Source: Acanthaster planci (taxonomy: Eukaryota; Echinodermata; Asteroidea; Valvatida; Acanthasteridae). From it: 61,205 bases of DNA. Below are positions 1 through 13,000 of this stretch, one piece after another. The position numbers were made by a program, and so were the translations under genes. The DNA lies in contig NW_019091590.1 of assembly GCF_001949145.1 (NCBI RefSeq), positions 223,389 through 284,593 of the forward strand, written 5' to 3'. The notes below the pieces were generated by a model that was not told where the DNA came from, did no database searches, and was given only the letters and a program-made list of their open reading frames with translations. Each line of letters begins with the position of its first letter. Position 1 is the stretch's first letter.

Positions 1-842
1 AAAATAGATAGGATGATGGGGTTGTATACAAAGTGCGGAGCTGTACATGTACTTTAGAGGAATTTTAATTATGCACCATCCATCAAACTCACAAATGCAC
101 TGCTTATATAATCATCCAGGTCTAGTCTGACTGTACTAGCTGGGCCCACATTCTATAGGCATTCCTCTCTCCTGTCAAGAACTGTGAAGCCTTTGTACCT
201 GTATCTCCCTTGGTGGTGGTCTTTGTTGATTAACTTTTAAATGACAGGTGCCTTTCAACACACAGTCTGCACACAGCACTGACTCGGTTTTTTTTTCCTA
301 GAATGCAATGAATTGTATTGCTAAGGTCAATAAATATCTTGTACATCTGTATTGCAGTCGTATGTCAACCAATCTTGTAACAAATTTTGATGGAGCTTGG
401 TTAGTATTTTCTTGTTTAATTTAGTAACCATATTTGTATAACTTGGATGTCTCTTTCCTGTTATTACAAGAAAGAAATTCAAATTCATAACAAGCAGTGA
501 GCCATGGCGGCTTTGCCGTTCTTGTTTTTCTTCATTTTGGAGCAGATCTACATAGAGATCACTCCTACGGGGAGATATGCACAAAGAGATACTGCATATT
601 AGACATCTTTTCATGATGCTGTCCAATACGGCCGTTTCACAATAGTGCGCCACCAAGAGTTTGCAATACATTAACCAATCACAGTGAGCGAAATTTGTCG
701 ACCTAATGCGTGTTTGGAAAGGGTGGACAAATTTTGCGTGTTATGATTGGCCACCATGTTGCAAACTCTTGGTGGTGCACTACTGTGAATCACCCGTATT
801 CATGTTTTTACTCCATTTCATCTGTATTGCCTCTGTGTATAG
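1..842. other. Intron or upstream sequence of gene A
   Basis: No coding exon is seen. Because the exon at 843 begins in phase 1, this stretch is most likely part of an intron of a gene that starts left of the window. Its only clear structure is the long inverted repeat at 625-800. The open frame that runs from 710 into the first HYR exon before 843 is not coding: it crosses the acceptor AG at 841-842 and carries no domain. Confidence 0.6.
625..800. mobile_element. MITE-like long hairpin (family 1)
   Basis: Two arms of about 75 bases are near-complementary: 625-705 (AATACGGCCGTTTCACA...) and 725-800, whose complement begins AATACGGGTGATTCACA. Both arms contain CCACCAAGAGTTTGCAA and an inner CCAATCA box. 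The structure is short, non-coding and close to full palindrome, as in foldback MITEs. I could not define a target-site duplication with certainty. Confidence 0.75.
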
Positions 843-1088
843 TTCCCCTTGACCTAACGGCCCCTGTGATATCTGGCTGTCCATCTGACATCACCCTGCC
901 TGCTGGTCAGAATGTGGCCATGTGGACAGAGCCTACGGCCGTAGATGACTCAGGCTTAGATCCTTCGGTCAGCAAATCCCACGAACCCGGAGCTGTGTTT
1001 GTGGATGAATTGACTAACGTCACCTATAGATTTACCGATGCAGCTGGCAACACGGCTGAGTGTGTGTTTACTGTCAAGCGAATATTAG
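843..1088 (+). CDS. Gene A exon: HYR domain 1
   Basis: The 82-residue exon has acceptor TGTATAG before 843, donor GTGAGT at 1089, and phase 1 on both sides. Its HYR signature is complete: APVISGCPSDI at the start, WTEPTAVDDSG in the middle, and YRFTDAAGNTAEC before the final strand. The two cysteines (GCPSD and AECVF) would form the usual domain disulfide. LTNVTY carries an N-glycosylation sequon. It is very close to HYR2 and HYR3, marking recent module duplication. It is the first exon visible in the window, so upstream domains are expected. Confidence 0.9.
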
Positions 1089-4000
1089 GTGAGTGGTTTT
1101 CCTCATTGCTGCAGATAGAGGGAAGATAACATCGAAACGTTTTGGCTACTGTTACTTGTTTTTTTCTGTCAGGAGTTTTCTCGAAATTTGCTCTAAAATC
1201 TTGACTGTATGCTTCTTTTTAAGTTCTCGAGCCACCAGTGTCCTTCAGCCTGATCAGTGTCACCACCACCTCTGCCATGTTTGCCTTGGTTCCTCCAAAC
1301 GTCACCTTTGACACCTACTTAGTCGAAGTTCAGGGCCAGGTATCGATGGATAATGTTTCAATTCCGTCAACGGAAAACACTCTAAGCTTACCCGGCCTCA
1401 TGCCTGGCAATAACTACACTGTGTCAGTTTCTACTGCTGTGGCTCTTGGCACGGAGAACGAGGTTGTCAGTGAACCTGTCAGCCTAGATTTCACAACGGG
1501 TGAGATTTGGTTTTTTTAATCCTTGACGTCCCCTGTTACTGGTAAAATGAATAGTGCCACCAAAATTCATTATTTCTGTTGTCCTTTCAACTCCTGGGTC
1601 AAGCAGCTAGATGAATTTGTAAAGATTCCAGAATTTTCCTTCCAAATTATAATTACCGAAAATGGTTCACTTGGGAGACATTCCCATAGGAATGTGCACA
1701 AAATTTTTCAAACTTTATCGTCCCATAATTCAATATTCCCTAATCCAATCTTAACCAAACTTTGCACGTTTTGCATGTTTTTCTTTCAGACCCTAATCTA
1801 TCATCTCTCAAAAATGTGGACAATAAAAATTTTCCTCCTTTTGGTTGTTGGAGCATTAGGGAGACATTGAAATGTCTCAAGTGACCTATTTGGAGATATT
1901 ATTGTGTGTTTTGGCAAATTACAATAAATAAACTAATAGTTTCTACATAATTTAGATTTATCAAGAATAATAGAATGTGCAATTTACTGTTTTCAGATGA
2001 AAAGGACCGCCAATTACAAGTTTTTCATGCTTTTAATGTACTTCATATATGTATATTGCTTTTTCTTTCAAAAGAAAAATATTTTCCTTAGTCGAGAGTT
2101 GATGAGGTAAAATTCTGCAGCAAAAAAAATGAACTCATGTTGTTTTCAAGCACTCATAAAGCATAACCAGTTACCTTTTGCATTTCCAGAGACCCTGGAC
2201 ACCACTGGTCCTGTGATATCTGGCTGTCCATCTGACATCACCCTGCCTGCTGGTCAGAATGTAGCCAATTGGACAGAGCCTACGGCCGTAGATGACTCGG
2301 GCTTAGTTCCGACAGTCAGCAAATCCCACGAACCTGGAGCTGTCTTTGCTGATGAATTGACTAACGTCACCTACATGTTCACTGATGCAGCCGGCAACAC
2401 AGCTGAGTGTGTCTTTATTGTCAAGCGGATCTTGGGTGAGTGTTTCCCAATAGTTGCAGAAGTGCAGATAATGTCTCAATATTGACTGCTTTGAGTCATA
2501 TGTTGAATCAAGTTTTTAGAGGTGATCAGTTGCTTATTTTATTTTCCTGAGGGTAAATCGTTTGCTTAATACCACTTCATTACATGAGGCTAGATACAAT
2601 ACCGGAAGATGAAGTAGTCTATGGCCATTTTCCAATACTCAACTTCGTCTCCATCTCAGGCTTCGTTCCCCAAACCAATCCCAGATTGTTAGCCTGAAGC
2701 GTTTAAATTACATTGGATTCCTGTAATTTTTGGCTTTCTTGCATCTTATTTGATGTTCTATGGCACTATTAGACTGATTTCTGTGCTTACAGCTTCAAAG
2801 TCAGCTAGTCAAAGAACAGTTGAAGCTTGAAATGAAGCCGAAGTTGAGTATTGGAAAACGGCCCAATTTTTGTTGTATGGCACATTACATAGAGTACATG
2901 TTTGAGAATGTTGTAATATGTACAATATTAAGGAAAAATAACTGTGCAAAAGGGCCTCTTACTCAGTGTGGAATGAATTTTTAAAAATGAATTGTGCCAT
3001 TCCAAGCTGTTTTCAAGAATATCGGTACGTTGCACAAACTAACGGTATCTCTCTGAGGTTGTTATATGCATAGTTCCTGTCAGAGTGAAATTACCAGTGT
3101 TGTAGTCGAGACCACTTAAGACCCTCACAAGACCACACAAGACCAGCTGAATTCAGTCACAAGCAATTCAAATGAACTGCAACAAAAGCATTCCTTTGTC
3201 ATGGTTCACCCTGTTGCTTACGACTGGTCTTGAGATGGTCTCGACTACAACACTTGAAGTTATCCTGGTATTTGTTTGTGTAATGCACAGCAGATATACT
3301 CTGAAACTACATATAATGTGAAATCTGCATGATGTGCTTTCAGCCTCAATAGAGGTGGCAGTGGTGCCGTAATATCAGAATGTTTTGACTGTGCTTGTTT
3401 CTTTTTGCAAAAGGGTGGTGGTCTTCTCTATAATAGCGTGAAAAACCAATACCTTTTGGTTTTCATTTTCAGTTCTTGAACCGCTGGTGTCTGTCAGCCT
3501 GATCAATGTCACAACCACCTCCGCCTTGTTTGTTTTGGTCCCTCCTAACGTCACCTTTGACACCTACGTGGTGAAAGTTCAGGGCCAGGTTTTAACAGTC
3601 GATGTTTCAATTCCGTCAACGGAAAGCGTTCTAAACATACCTGGCCTCATACCTGGCAATAACTACACGGTGTCAGTTTCTACTGCTGTGGCTCTTGGCA
3701 CAGAGAACGAGGTTGTGAGTGAACCAGTCAGCCTAGATTTCACAACAGGTGAGGTCTTTTCTCATATCCTTGCAATCTACAGTTGTTTATGGAGTAGCTT
3801 TTCAAAGGTTCAGTACCAAAAGGTTCTTTTCCTGGAGTCCAGTCTTTGAATGTCAATCTCCATCCCTCCTCTCATTTAGCAAGATGTTTTGTAATACATC
3901 CAATGTTTTTGCCTTGCTTTCACAAAAACATCAGAGTTTGGGTCTGAAATGTATTGACTGTCTCATCCAATTTCATTCAACTTTCCTAACTTGCCAAGTG

Positions 4001-7000
4001 GAAGGTACCCCAGACTAGAGGAATTGTGTGTCTCTAGTTTGGGGAAAAATGGTTCAGAGTCAAGCTTTTAAATTCAGTTTCTGATTCGTCAAAAGGGAAT
4101 ATCGTACCTCAGTCAAGAAAAGCCTCTAAAAAGGTCCTGCATTTCTGCAATTGAATCTCGAGTTTGTCATTTGAATACTCATTAAGCTTTAACCGATATA
4201 CTTATAGTTCCCCTTGATGTCACGGCCCCCGTTATATCCGGCTGTCCGTCTGACATCAGTCTGCGTGTTGGTCAGAACGTGGCCAACTGGACAGAGCCTA
4301 CGGCCGTAGATGACTCAGGCTTAGTTCCGGCGGTCAGCAAATCCCACGAACCTGGAGCTGTTTTTGCCGATGGATCAACTAATGTCACCTACACATTCAC
4401 CGATGCTGCTGGCAACACGGCTGAGTGTGTCTTCACCGTCCGTGGTATAGTTATTTCATTGAGTGGTTTTTGATGCTGTTTAATCAAGACCAGGGCAGAC
4501 TTCTGATCAGTCACAGAAGGTTGCTTCTTTTTCACATAATAATGGTTGAAATACGGTCATTGTCAAGCCCATTTGACTACCAGGATTTTAACAGAATAAA
4601 TGAAGAGTCTTACTTGACCAAAAAGGCTCTTGGCACTCTTGTAAAAAATCCACAAAGAAAAAAGTCAAACCTCCAAACTTTAAGGCTTTAACTTCTTGTT
4701 CAAGTTTACAAAAATGACCCTTTGATAGTGAGGAAAAATTTTCCAATTGTCAATCTGGTCTCAGTTTAATTTACCAGAAAGCATTGGCTTCTTATAACTC
4801 AGACCATCAGACCTGTTACTCCTTTCTCTGTTACTGCGAATAAGAAGAAGGATTTCCCAATTCTACTGAGTAATGCTACCGGCACCTTGTAACTTATATA
4901 CTTCTTAAATGAGGGACCAGACAACGTTTCTGTAGGCTGTATTGGCAAAGACAGGAGCTTACAATGTCGGCAGGTTAGCTGGGTCTTCAACAATTAGTGA
5001 ATGATCTAGATCCTAGCAAGGAGTGCTCAAAACGTGACGTTGATTTAAAACAATCGGAAAGCAAACATAAGGAGGGGGATATGTTTAAACTTCACATAAC
5101 ACTCGCCCAAACCCACAAACTCCTTGCAGAATTTGTATCTGCCACCTGTATAAAAAAAATTGAATTCTGTTAGAGCTGCAGGAAGATAGATTGAGCCGCC
5201 TCTTTCCCCGAGGCACAGAATCCCTGTTCCTTTGTAAATGCCCTCCTAATTAACAGGCTCCCCTTTTTAGCTTATTAGTGTCTGTGAAAGTCAAAAGTTG
5301 TGATGGTCTAACATGGAAGTGTTCCTGAGCTGTATCATTGTAAATTGATACATTTGAATTCTGCATTTTTTTTTTTAAGTGTCAACTGACGTAACACCGC
5401 CCGTCATTAGCAATTGCCCAGCTGATATCACTCTGCCACTGGGAATAACTGTCGCTGATTGGACTGAGCCGATGGCTACTGATGACTCTGGAGCTCTGCC
5501 GTCTATTCTCAAGTCCCATGAGCCGGGCGACAGTTTTCCAGTAGGAGATACCACTGTGACGTACACGTTTACTGATGGAGCAGGGAACCAGGCAAACTGC
5601 ACTTTTCTAGTCACTGTAGCAGTTGGTAAGTCATTCTCTTAAAAGTGGTCTTCTCAGGGGATTTTTCAAGGAATGAAAATCTCAGTGATAGCCGCGTGTC
5701 ATGTTTCTACCATGGACAGTGTCAGGATTTTTTTTTCGGGAGCGTTCATTGACTGCCGTCTGGCAAACTATCAACAGTGGAAGGGGGTCAGTTACAAGTC
5801 TTTTTTAAGCAAATCAGTGAATTTTACTCTCCTTCCCTCTTTCCTGTTTCTAACTTATTTGTCTGTTTTACCTTTTTTACTTTGGGGGGATACCCCCCCA
5901 GTTTCCCTCCCCCCATGACGCCCATGGCCTCTACCCTCACAAATACCTGTTTACATTCTTGGATGGAGAGAGACAAGTACGAGTGAAGTGACTTGCACAA
6001 GGTCACCACAGAGTTACTGGTACCGACTGCTACTCGCTCTTCCTGTCATTTGAAGATTTAAATTTTTCTAAATTGACAACGGTTCTAGTCATTACTTCAG
6101 TTTTTAAAATCCTTTATCATCAAAGATACAATACCACCAGTCATCAGCAACTGTCCTGCCGACATCTTGCTGCCGTTAGCCTCCACTCTGGCAAACTGGA
6201 CTGAGCCCACAGCTACCGACAACTTAGGCCAACCGCTGAGCGTCACCAAAACTCACGAGGCTGGCACCGACTTCCCTGAAGGAAATACTACGGTCCTGTA
6301 CACATTCACTGATGCGGCAGGGAACCAGGCCAACTGCTCATTCATTGTAACTGTGGTTGTGGGTGAGTTCGTGGTTTTGCCTGTTTACGAAAATCCTTCG
6401 CTGGGGTTTAGTTTGTGGCTTTGGAAGATGGTCTCTCACATGTTCCCCTGTAGCCAATTTCATCACAGCAGCAAAGCTCTGACAGTTGATATGAGTAGTA
6501 ACTACTTGATCAGCCAAAGCTGGTTACCGACCAAATAGTCGTTGTATGTGTATTGCTTGTAAATGGTGCCCTGCTCAGTTTTTGTGGCATATAAATGTGC
6601 CGAGCAAGATAGTATCCTGTGAAATGTGATCCAGGCGGTACTTGTTCAAGTCTCTAGAGAAATGTGCATGTCGTCAGTATGTATCAGTTTTCTTCAGATC
6701 TTTCTAACTTTTGCTGAATTCCTAAATTTTGCAATTTGTGTAGATGCTCTTTTAAGTCCCTTTTAGCCTGATGCTGTATTTTTGATTGTGCCTTTTCTTG
6801 GGCATTTTGGTGCCTTTTGGATATTTATGCTAATGTAAATTTGCATATTGATGAGCAAAAGTGTGATGTCATCCAAGGCAGAAACCTAAGTGTTACAGCA
6901 ATTTCTTCTGTGAAATTTGCCCGAACATTGGATATTCTGCTGGCTTTTTCCTAATTATACTCCTATATAATCATGGACCCTTTAAGGAGTTGGTTCAAAG

Positions 7001-10000
7001 AAAATGTACAGACAATGTAAAGCTGTTTATTGTTTTGGATTAGTACTTTGTTTTCTAATGAAATTTACCCAACAAGTTTGTGTATTTCACTGCTCAGCTT
7101 TTTCAAATGGGCCCAGGCGATAATCAGATTAATGACCAATTTAATTTTTTTTGGGGGGGGGATTATAGATAGCGTTGCACCTCTTGTCATGAACTGCCCG
7201 TCCAACATCAGCATACCATTCGGCAATGACACAGCTAGCTGGACAGAGCCCACGGCCACTGACAATTCAGGCCAGGCCCCCAGCGTGGCCAGTTCACACC
7301 AGCCAGGGGCGGACTTCACAGATGACGTGACACTGGTGACTTACACATTCACAGACATCTCAGGGAACCAGGCCAACTGCGTGTTCTTTGTGATTCGTCT
7401 GCAAGGTGCGTACACTCGAGACAACGTCGTTCAAACAAATTGAAATTTGAATGATTATATTGTACAATCCCAAGCTTGCTCTTTGTTGGTGACTCAGGTT
7501 TGTTCTATTCTGCGTCCCTAAAAGTGGAATGTAGCTTTTACTCTTGTCACCTTTGGAGTATCATCTAGAAAGAAATCGGTGGTGGTTATTTCATAAATTT
7601 ATTTCTTAAACAGTCGAAACACATATGTATATCCATTCATAAATACCTTTTTATTCAGAGAGTCAAAAGAAGCCAACACATAATGCATTTCCAACGATTT
7701 CGTTCTAAAATTTTACTTTTCATTTTCCTGAACACCCCATCCATTTTATTCCTTTTGAAAGTTGTCCAATATAATCCCCTTCAATGAACTTGGCGCGCGA
7801 ATGGCACGGCACATCAGACTCTGACCAATCAGACCCGATTAAACTGCCTTGTATCCATGTGCCAGGGTGTAATTTATGCAGCAGGCATTATCACTTCACA
7901 GCGGACATCATCAAATGTTGACACATGGTCACGTGACGCGTTTCGACCAATAGGAATAGAAAAACCGTCCCAGGTGTTTATGAGTGGCAGTTAAAGACCC
8001 ACAACCACAGCGCTCTATTGACTAGTTTTTATCCACAAGTACAACTAGGACTGTGTTGTTACAGCACGTACTTACACTGTGAATTCAAAGAAGTTCAGCA
8101 CGTAACGGGTTCGTTTAGGGGTGTCAGATTTATTCTATCATTTACATTGGGAAGCACGAATTGATCTTAATCTGTGAAGTACAACTCTGTTTGTCTCAGT
8201 TCTCCTCATCTTTTCCACCCATCAATCATCCCTTGCATCACTTACTTGTAACAAAGTGCTGTCTCCAAATAGTTAATTAACCTTATGCAAGTTGAAGTTT
8301 ATAAAATCTGGTACGCTGAGATATCTGATTGCACACAAACACAACAATTTGAAATTCCCCAGACTGAAGACACTGTTGCTATACCTCGTGATTTGGGGCA
8401 AGCTTTTGCTTAGCGACCGCCATCTCTGGAATGGTCTGGTTCCTTTGTTTCCCCCTTTTTACCCATTAAAAGCAGTGTATTAAGGCAAGACGTCTCTTGC
8501 TTAACTTAGGAAACGCTTGCCTCAAATCATGAGGTATACATGTAGCAACAGTGTCTTTAGCATGGAGAATTAAAATTATTGTGTTCACGTGAATTTAAAG
8601 AACTCAGTGTACCAGACTTTATTCAAATTTAACTCCCAAAAGGCTTATTCAACCAAACTATCATGTCAACGGCTGTGCGTACCGTGGAAATACAACCAAA
8701 AACAGCAGCAAGGTTTTTGTAATGCTTCCAAGAAGTCTCTGTTTTTTTCTAAGACATGTCTGCAGAGATTGCACTGAATGAATGCTCCAATCCGCCCCGA
8801 GCTTAAGTGCACCCCCAATTGGCAAAAAGAAAGACAGGTGGTTTCAAGCAGGTTCTTGCACATGTGTACGCAAGGACCATATATGCTGGAATAAATTAGT
8901 TATAAGTACTCAGCGCGCTACGTGTCAAACACACATATACTTGCACGCCTTGTGGTGCGTCTATGTGGTGGGTACCAAAAAAAACCAAAAACGTCCTCTT
9001 TTGTTCCGCTTGGAGCGAATAACAATAACATCAAAGCATGTATATTAAAGCATACAGCATCTCACAGTATATGGAATTCAAAGGCACAGACATGACAGAC
9101 GTAACCGCATTATCATTATCCTTGCTCATTGGACTGACAACGCCTGAACATTCCTGAAACCATCTCAGCTCCATGTTGAGTATACTAGCCCATTGCTGCC
9201 AAATCAGGTGCAAACAGCTGAACATAATAACCACATCTGCCCTCACAGGTACCCATTTACTCCTGGGTGGATAGAGGCCCAGGATCACAACATGCTGCCA
9301 CCAGCTGGATTCGAACCCCTGACCCTATGATCAGAAGCTACAAACCCTAACAACTTGGCCACATGCCTCCTGTCTGCCCTCACAGACACCCATTTACTCC
9401 TGGGTGGAGAGAGGCACATAGGGGTTAAAGTGACTTGCCCAGGATCACAACATGCTGCCAGCAGCTGGATTTGAACCCCTGACCCTATGATTGGAAGCTA
9501 CAAACCCTAACCACCAGGCTACATGCCCCCGTGTTCCAAGAAGAGTATTTCTGAATGGTGACAAGTCTTCCTTCCCAACTGTACTTGTAAATTATCCTAA
9601 TTGATTGAACAGCTTATGGCAATTTTGGCTAATATAGCTTTTTGCCTCGCCACATGAATCTGGATTAAAGTGGTGTACCTAGTTTTCCGGTTGGTTATTT
9701 TCATCAGATGACATCTCACCAGTCGTTAGCGGTTGCCCCGGGGTCATCAACCTTCCCCCCGGCACCAATGTGGCCAGCTGGGACGAGCCCACAGCCACTG
9801 ACAACTCCGGGCAGGTGCCCACCGTGACCAAGACCCATGAGTCGGGCAACGTCTTCACGGAGAACGTGACCATGGTGGTTTACACCTTCACTGATGCAGC
9901 CGGAAACGAGGCCCTCTGCATCTTCTTTGTCAAGCTCGCCCCAGGTAGGACTTTGTGTCTTTTCCTTTTTCTCATTCTGTCTTGGATGGGGCCATTTTGG

Positions 10001-13000
10001 CACTCGTTAATAAAGTGTTTCCTATGTCAAAGCTATGAGCAGACCCATAGGCCATGCTTAACGGGGTTGTAGCAAAAACACCTCATGGCCAGATACAAAA
10101 CCAGACATCAGACAAGGGCAAGACCTCCAGTCTGAATTTAAGTCACAAGCTATTCAAGTGAAATGCAGCAAAAGCATTCATGTGGTTATTCACCTTGTTA
10201 CTTGGGATTGGCTTGTGCCTTGTGAAAGGTCTTGTAATGGATGTCTACGACAACACCTAAGCTCAACCTGTGACCGATGAGAGTCATTGGCTCAGTCTGC
10301 CAACATGTACCCTATTTGTTGAGATTCTTTCTTTCCCCCCTTGCTCTCTCTCAGCTCTCTTGGGTGTAAATTTTGGACCAGTCAGCCGAAAATCTTCACT
10401 GTGCTCAAGTTTTTTTTCCTAGAAAGGGTCTGTTTATGGCTAATGGGCCGTCAACGATAACTACATTCTGTTTCAGTAGCCGTAGCAGGGAGACACTGAG
10501 CCTGCAAGATCGAGCTGAGTTCACGAAAGAGAGCACACTTTCTGAACTTTAGCGGCTGACCGTGTTGTGACAAGGAGGAAAATTGAAAAGATGTGGCTCT
10601 AATAAGTACAGATGAGTTCCAATGATTTTAAGCCGTGTATGATCTCAGTCTGATGGAGTCCTGTGATTCCAACCTGTTCCGGCCGCATGGTGCATACTCA
10701 TTTTAAGTGCCATCATACATGTAGCTGCAATAAGCTCAATGAGAGGATGTCTTGGATGCTGAATTTGGGTGCAATTCAAACACGACTCTCCAGCTTTTGA
10801 TTTGAAATAATGGTTCTCTCAGAATATACAGCATTCACTGAGTCCAGACTTTTTATAAGGCTAGGTGTAAAGCACCTGGCTTTAAAACTCGAGTACTTTT
10901 ATTCCCTCAAACAAACATAATAATTCGCAAATGGCACGTGACAGACTGCTTCTTTATTGTTGAAAGCAAAATTCAGCAGAGAACCAGTTGCAAGAAGTGC
11001 ACAATTCACGACACTTCGGTTGGTAACCAATTTTGGCCGAACAAATATTCCTTTTGCCCAGCACATCACTGTGCTCAGAAACTCTATAAAATTCTTAGGC
11101 CGCATGATGAACTGAGATATCAAGTATCGTTGTTGCACAAAAAACTGTTGCATTTGGAAATCTTTGAGTGGCATGTTACTTCTTGGTACATTAAAACAAT
11201 AAGATCTTGATCTTGATTCAGCTGATCAGTTCAATGTGCACATTGGCTTTCCCCCCCCCCCCGGCGGTGTCCACGTCCAGTGGACCTGCCGCCCATGGTC
11301 TTCGACTGTCCCTCCGATTCCACCCTGATGCTGCTGCTGTCCGAGATCAACCTGGGCATCTTCTTCACGTGGCGAGAGCCCTTCGCCATTGACGATTCGG
11401 GACTGGAGCCCACGTTGAACAAGACCCACAGCCCTGGGTTCACGTTCCCCCCGGGCTCCACAACCGTTGTCTATACATTCACCGATGGAGCGGGGAACCA
11501 GGCCGACTGCACATTTGTCATCAATGTGTTGATAGGTAGTTGTCCCCCCCTCTTCCCCGGGCTGTGGTGCACAAAGCAATACATGCAGGCCACTGGTTTC
11601 AGGCAGTCTTCATAAACAAAATTGCTCTCTTACAATTTGATTTCTTATAGAATAAATTAATTTCTATGAACTGTCGCGTAAAATTTAATGTAAGGTCATG
11701 CAGGGACAGATTCACAAACATTTCTTTTTGGAGGGGGGCAAAATTTGTTTTGAGAGGGCAACAAATTATAAAAAAATTGACTTATTATGGCCATTCTTAC
11801 GAACGAGACTAAAATTTAGAAGGTTTTTGTACACTCTTAGAAGGAAGGGAATTGCAAAATTCCTCTATTTTGATAAGGTAAAAGTTTGTTCCCGTGCTGC
11901 ATGCAGTGCAGTGGGATGCCTCTTGGGTTGCCAGGAAAGATTGCTTCGTGTGGCTTGCCCTCTACCCTGTCCCATGCCCTATTTGACCTCATGCAGCTCT
12001 CACACAACAAACTCTTCAATTCAGTAACTAAATTCCAATATCTACATGTATGTACATGCATCTAGAGCTTCCTAATACCTGGGGCCATTAAAAATAATGA
12101 TTTTAAAGTGTGATTTTAGCCCAAACATTGTTGGTGGGCAGGGTGAAGAAAATAGAAAATTGCTATTTCATGAATCGGAAATCATGAATTTGGTATTAAA
12201 TCAAAATTTTTGAGATAATTTCATCGAATAGTCGGCTTTTAATATAGAAAAGTTGGAATAGGTAGGTCAGACCAATTTGGAACAAAATTCAAAATTTTTT
12301 AGAGCAGTGAAAATTTTTAATGGTCCCATGGGGAATATACATATTGACATTCTGTTAATAAAACTAATTTTGATAAGCATTCCTTAACTTCTTCTAAAGT
12401 TATACTTTCAGAGTTTACACTGCCATAAGATAGTGGTGCAATTTAGCATCCTTGTAACAAGCATATCGAAATGTCCCCAAGAGTGAACTTGCCTTCTAAA
12501 AGTAAAACAATGGCTTCCATTTCACGCTGGGGAGGAGGAAAATTTGAGGCAAAAGGTTTATATTTGCCAAGCTCAGAGTGTTCAGTGAACACATTTTTTG
12601 CCTTCCAGAGAAAGAGGCGCCTCCTGTATCCCACATTGACATTCGTACATTTCGGGATGTGTCTTTTAATAGGAGCTTTCTGTGTTAGTGTGCTTTTCTA
12701 ATTCTGTTTGATTTACTCATTCTACATTTAATTGTTCCTTGAAGCTTAAGTAAAGCTGCGTAATAATCTCTCCAAAGTGACTTCTTAACTAATTTTATTA
12801 TTTTTCTCAGATCAGTTCCTTTTTATCTGTCCGTTAGCTCGAATTGAATAACTTTCAACTTTCCAGCTATTCACCTACTTTTCATTATTATGTACTTTGT
12901 ACAGGATGAGAAAATTGTAATCTTTCTCCAAGTTTAGATTTAAGGGTGTAGATTTGTTCAACTGGTCACTGATGACAAATGGGTGCACTTCCGGTCTTCA

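Larger units (their letters stand above)
2436..3472. other. Intron (HYR2 to FN3-2) carrying two MITE-like elements
   Basis: The intron is 1037 bp, against 135 bp for the equivalent HYR1-FN3 intron. About 400 bp of the difference is explained by the inverted-repeat elements at 2622-2864 and 3097-3253. The rest is unremarkable. Confidence 0.7.
7406..9707. other. Intron (HYR6 to HYR7) with SINE dimer
   Basis: 2302 bp. No exon is recognised. The short open frames at 8292-9048 lack domain signal. The SINE-like dimer lies at 9236-9530. Confidence 0.6.

Noticed and set aside
710-842. 5' extension of the first HYR open frame
   Set aside because: Lies upstream of a splice acceptor, overlaps the foldback element and has no domain.
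9716-10003. Minus-strand open frame opposite HYR7
   Set aside because: Shadow of the real exon on the plus strand.
11226-11579. Minus-strand open frame opposite HYR8
   Set aside because: Shadow of a GC-rich exon; the plus strand carries the conserved HYR residues.
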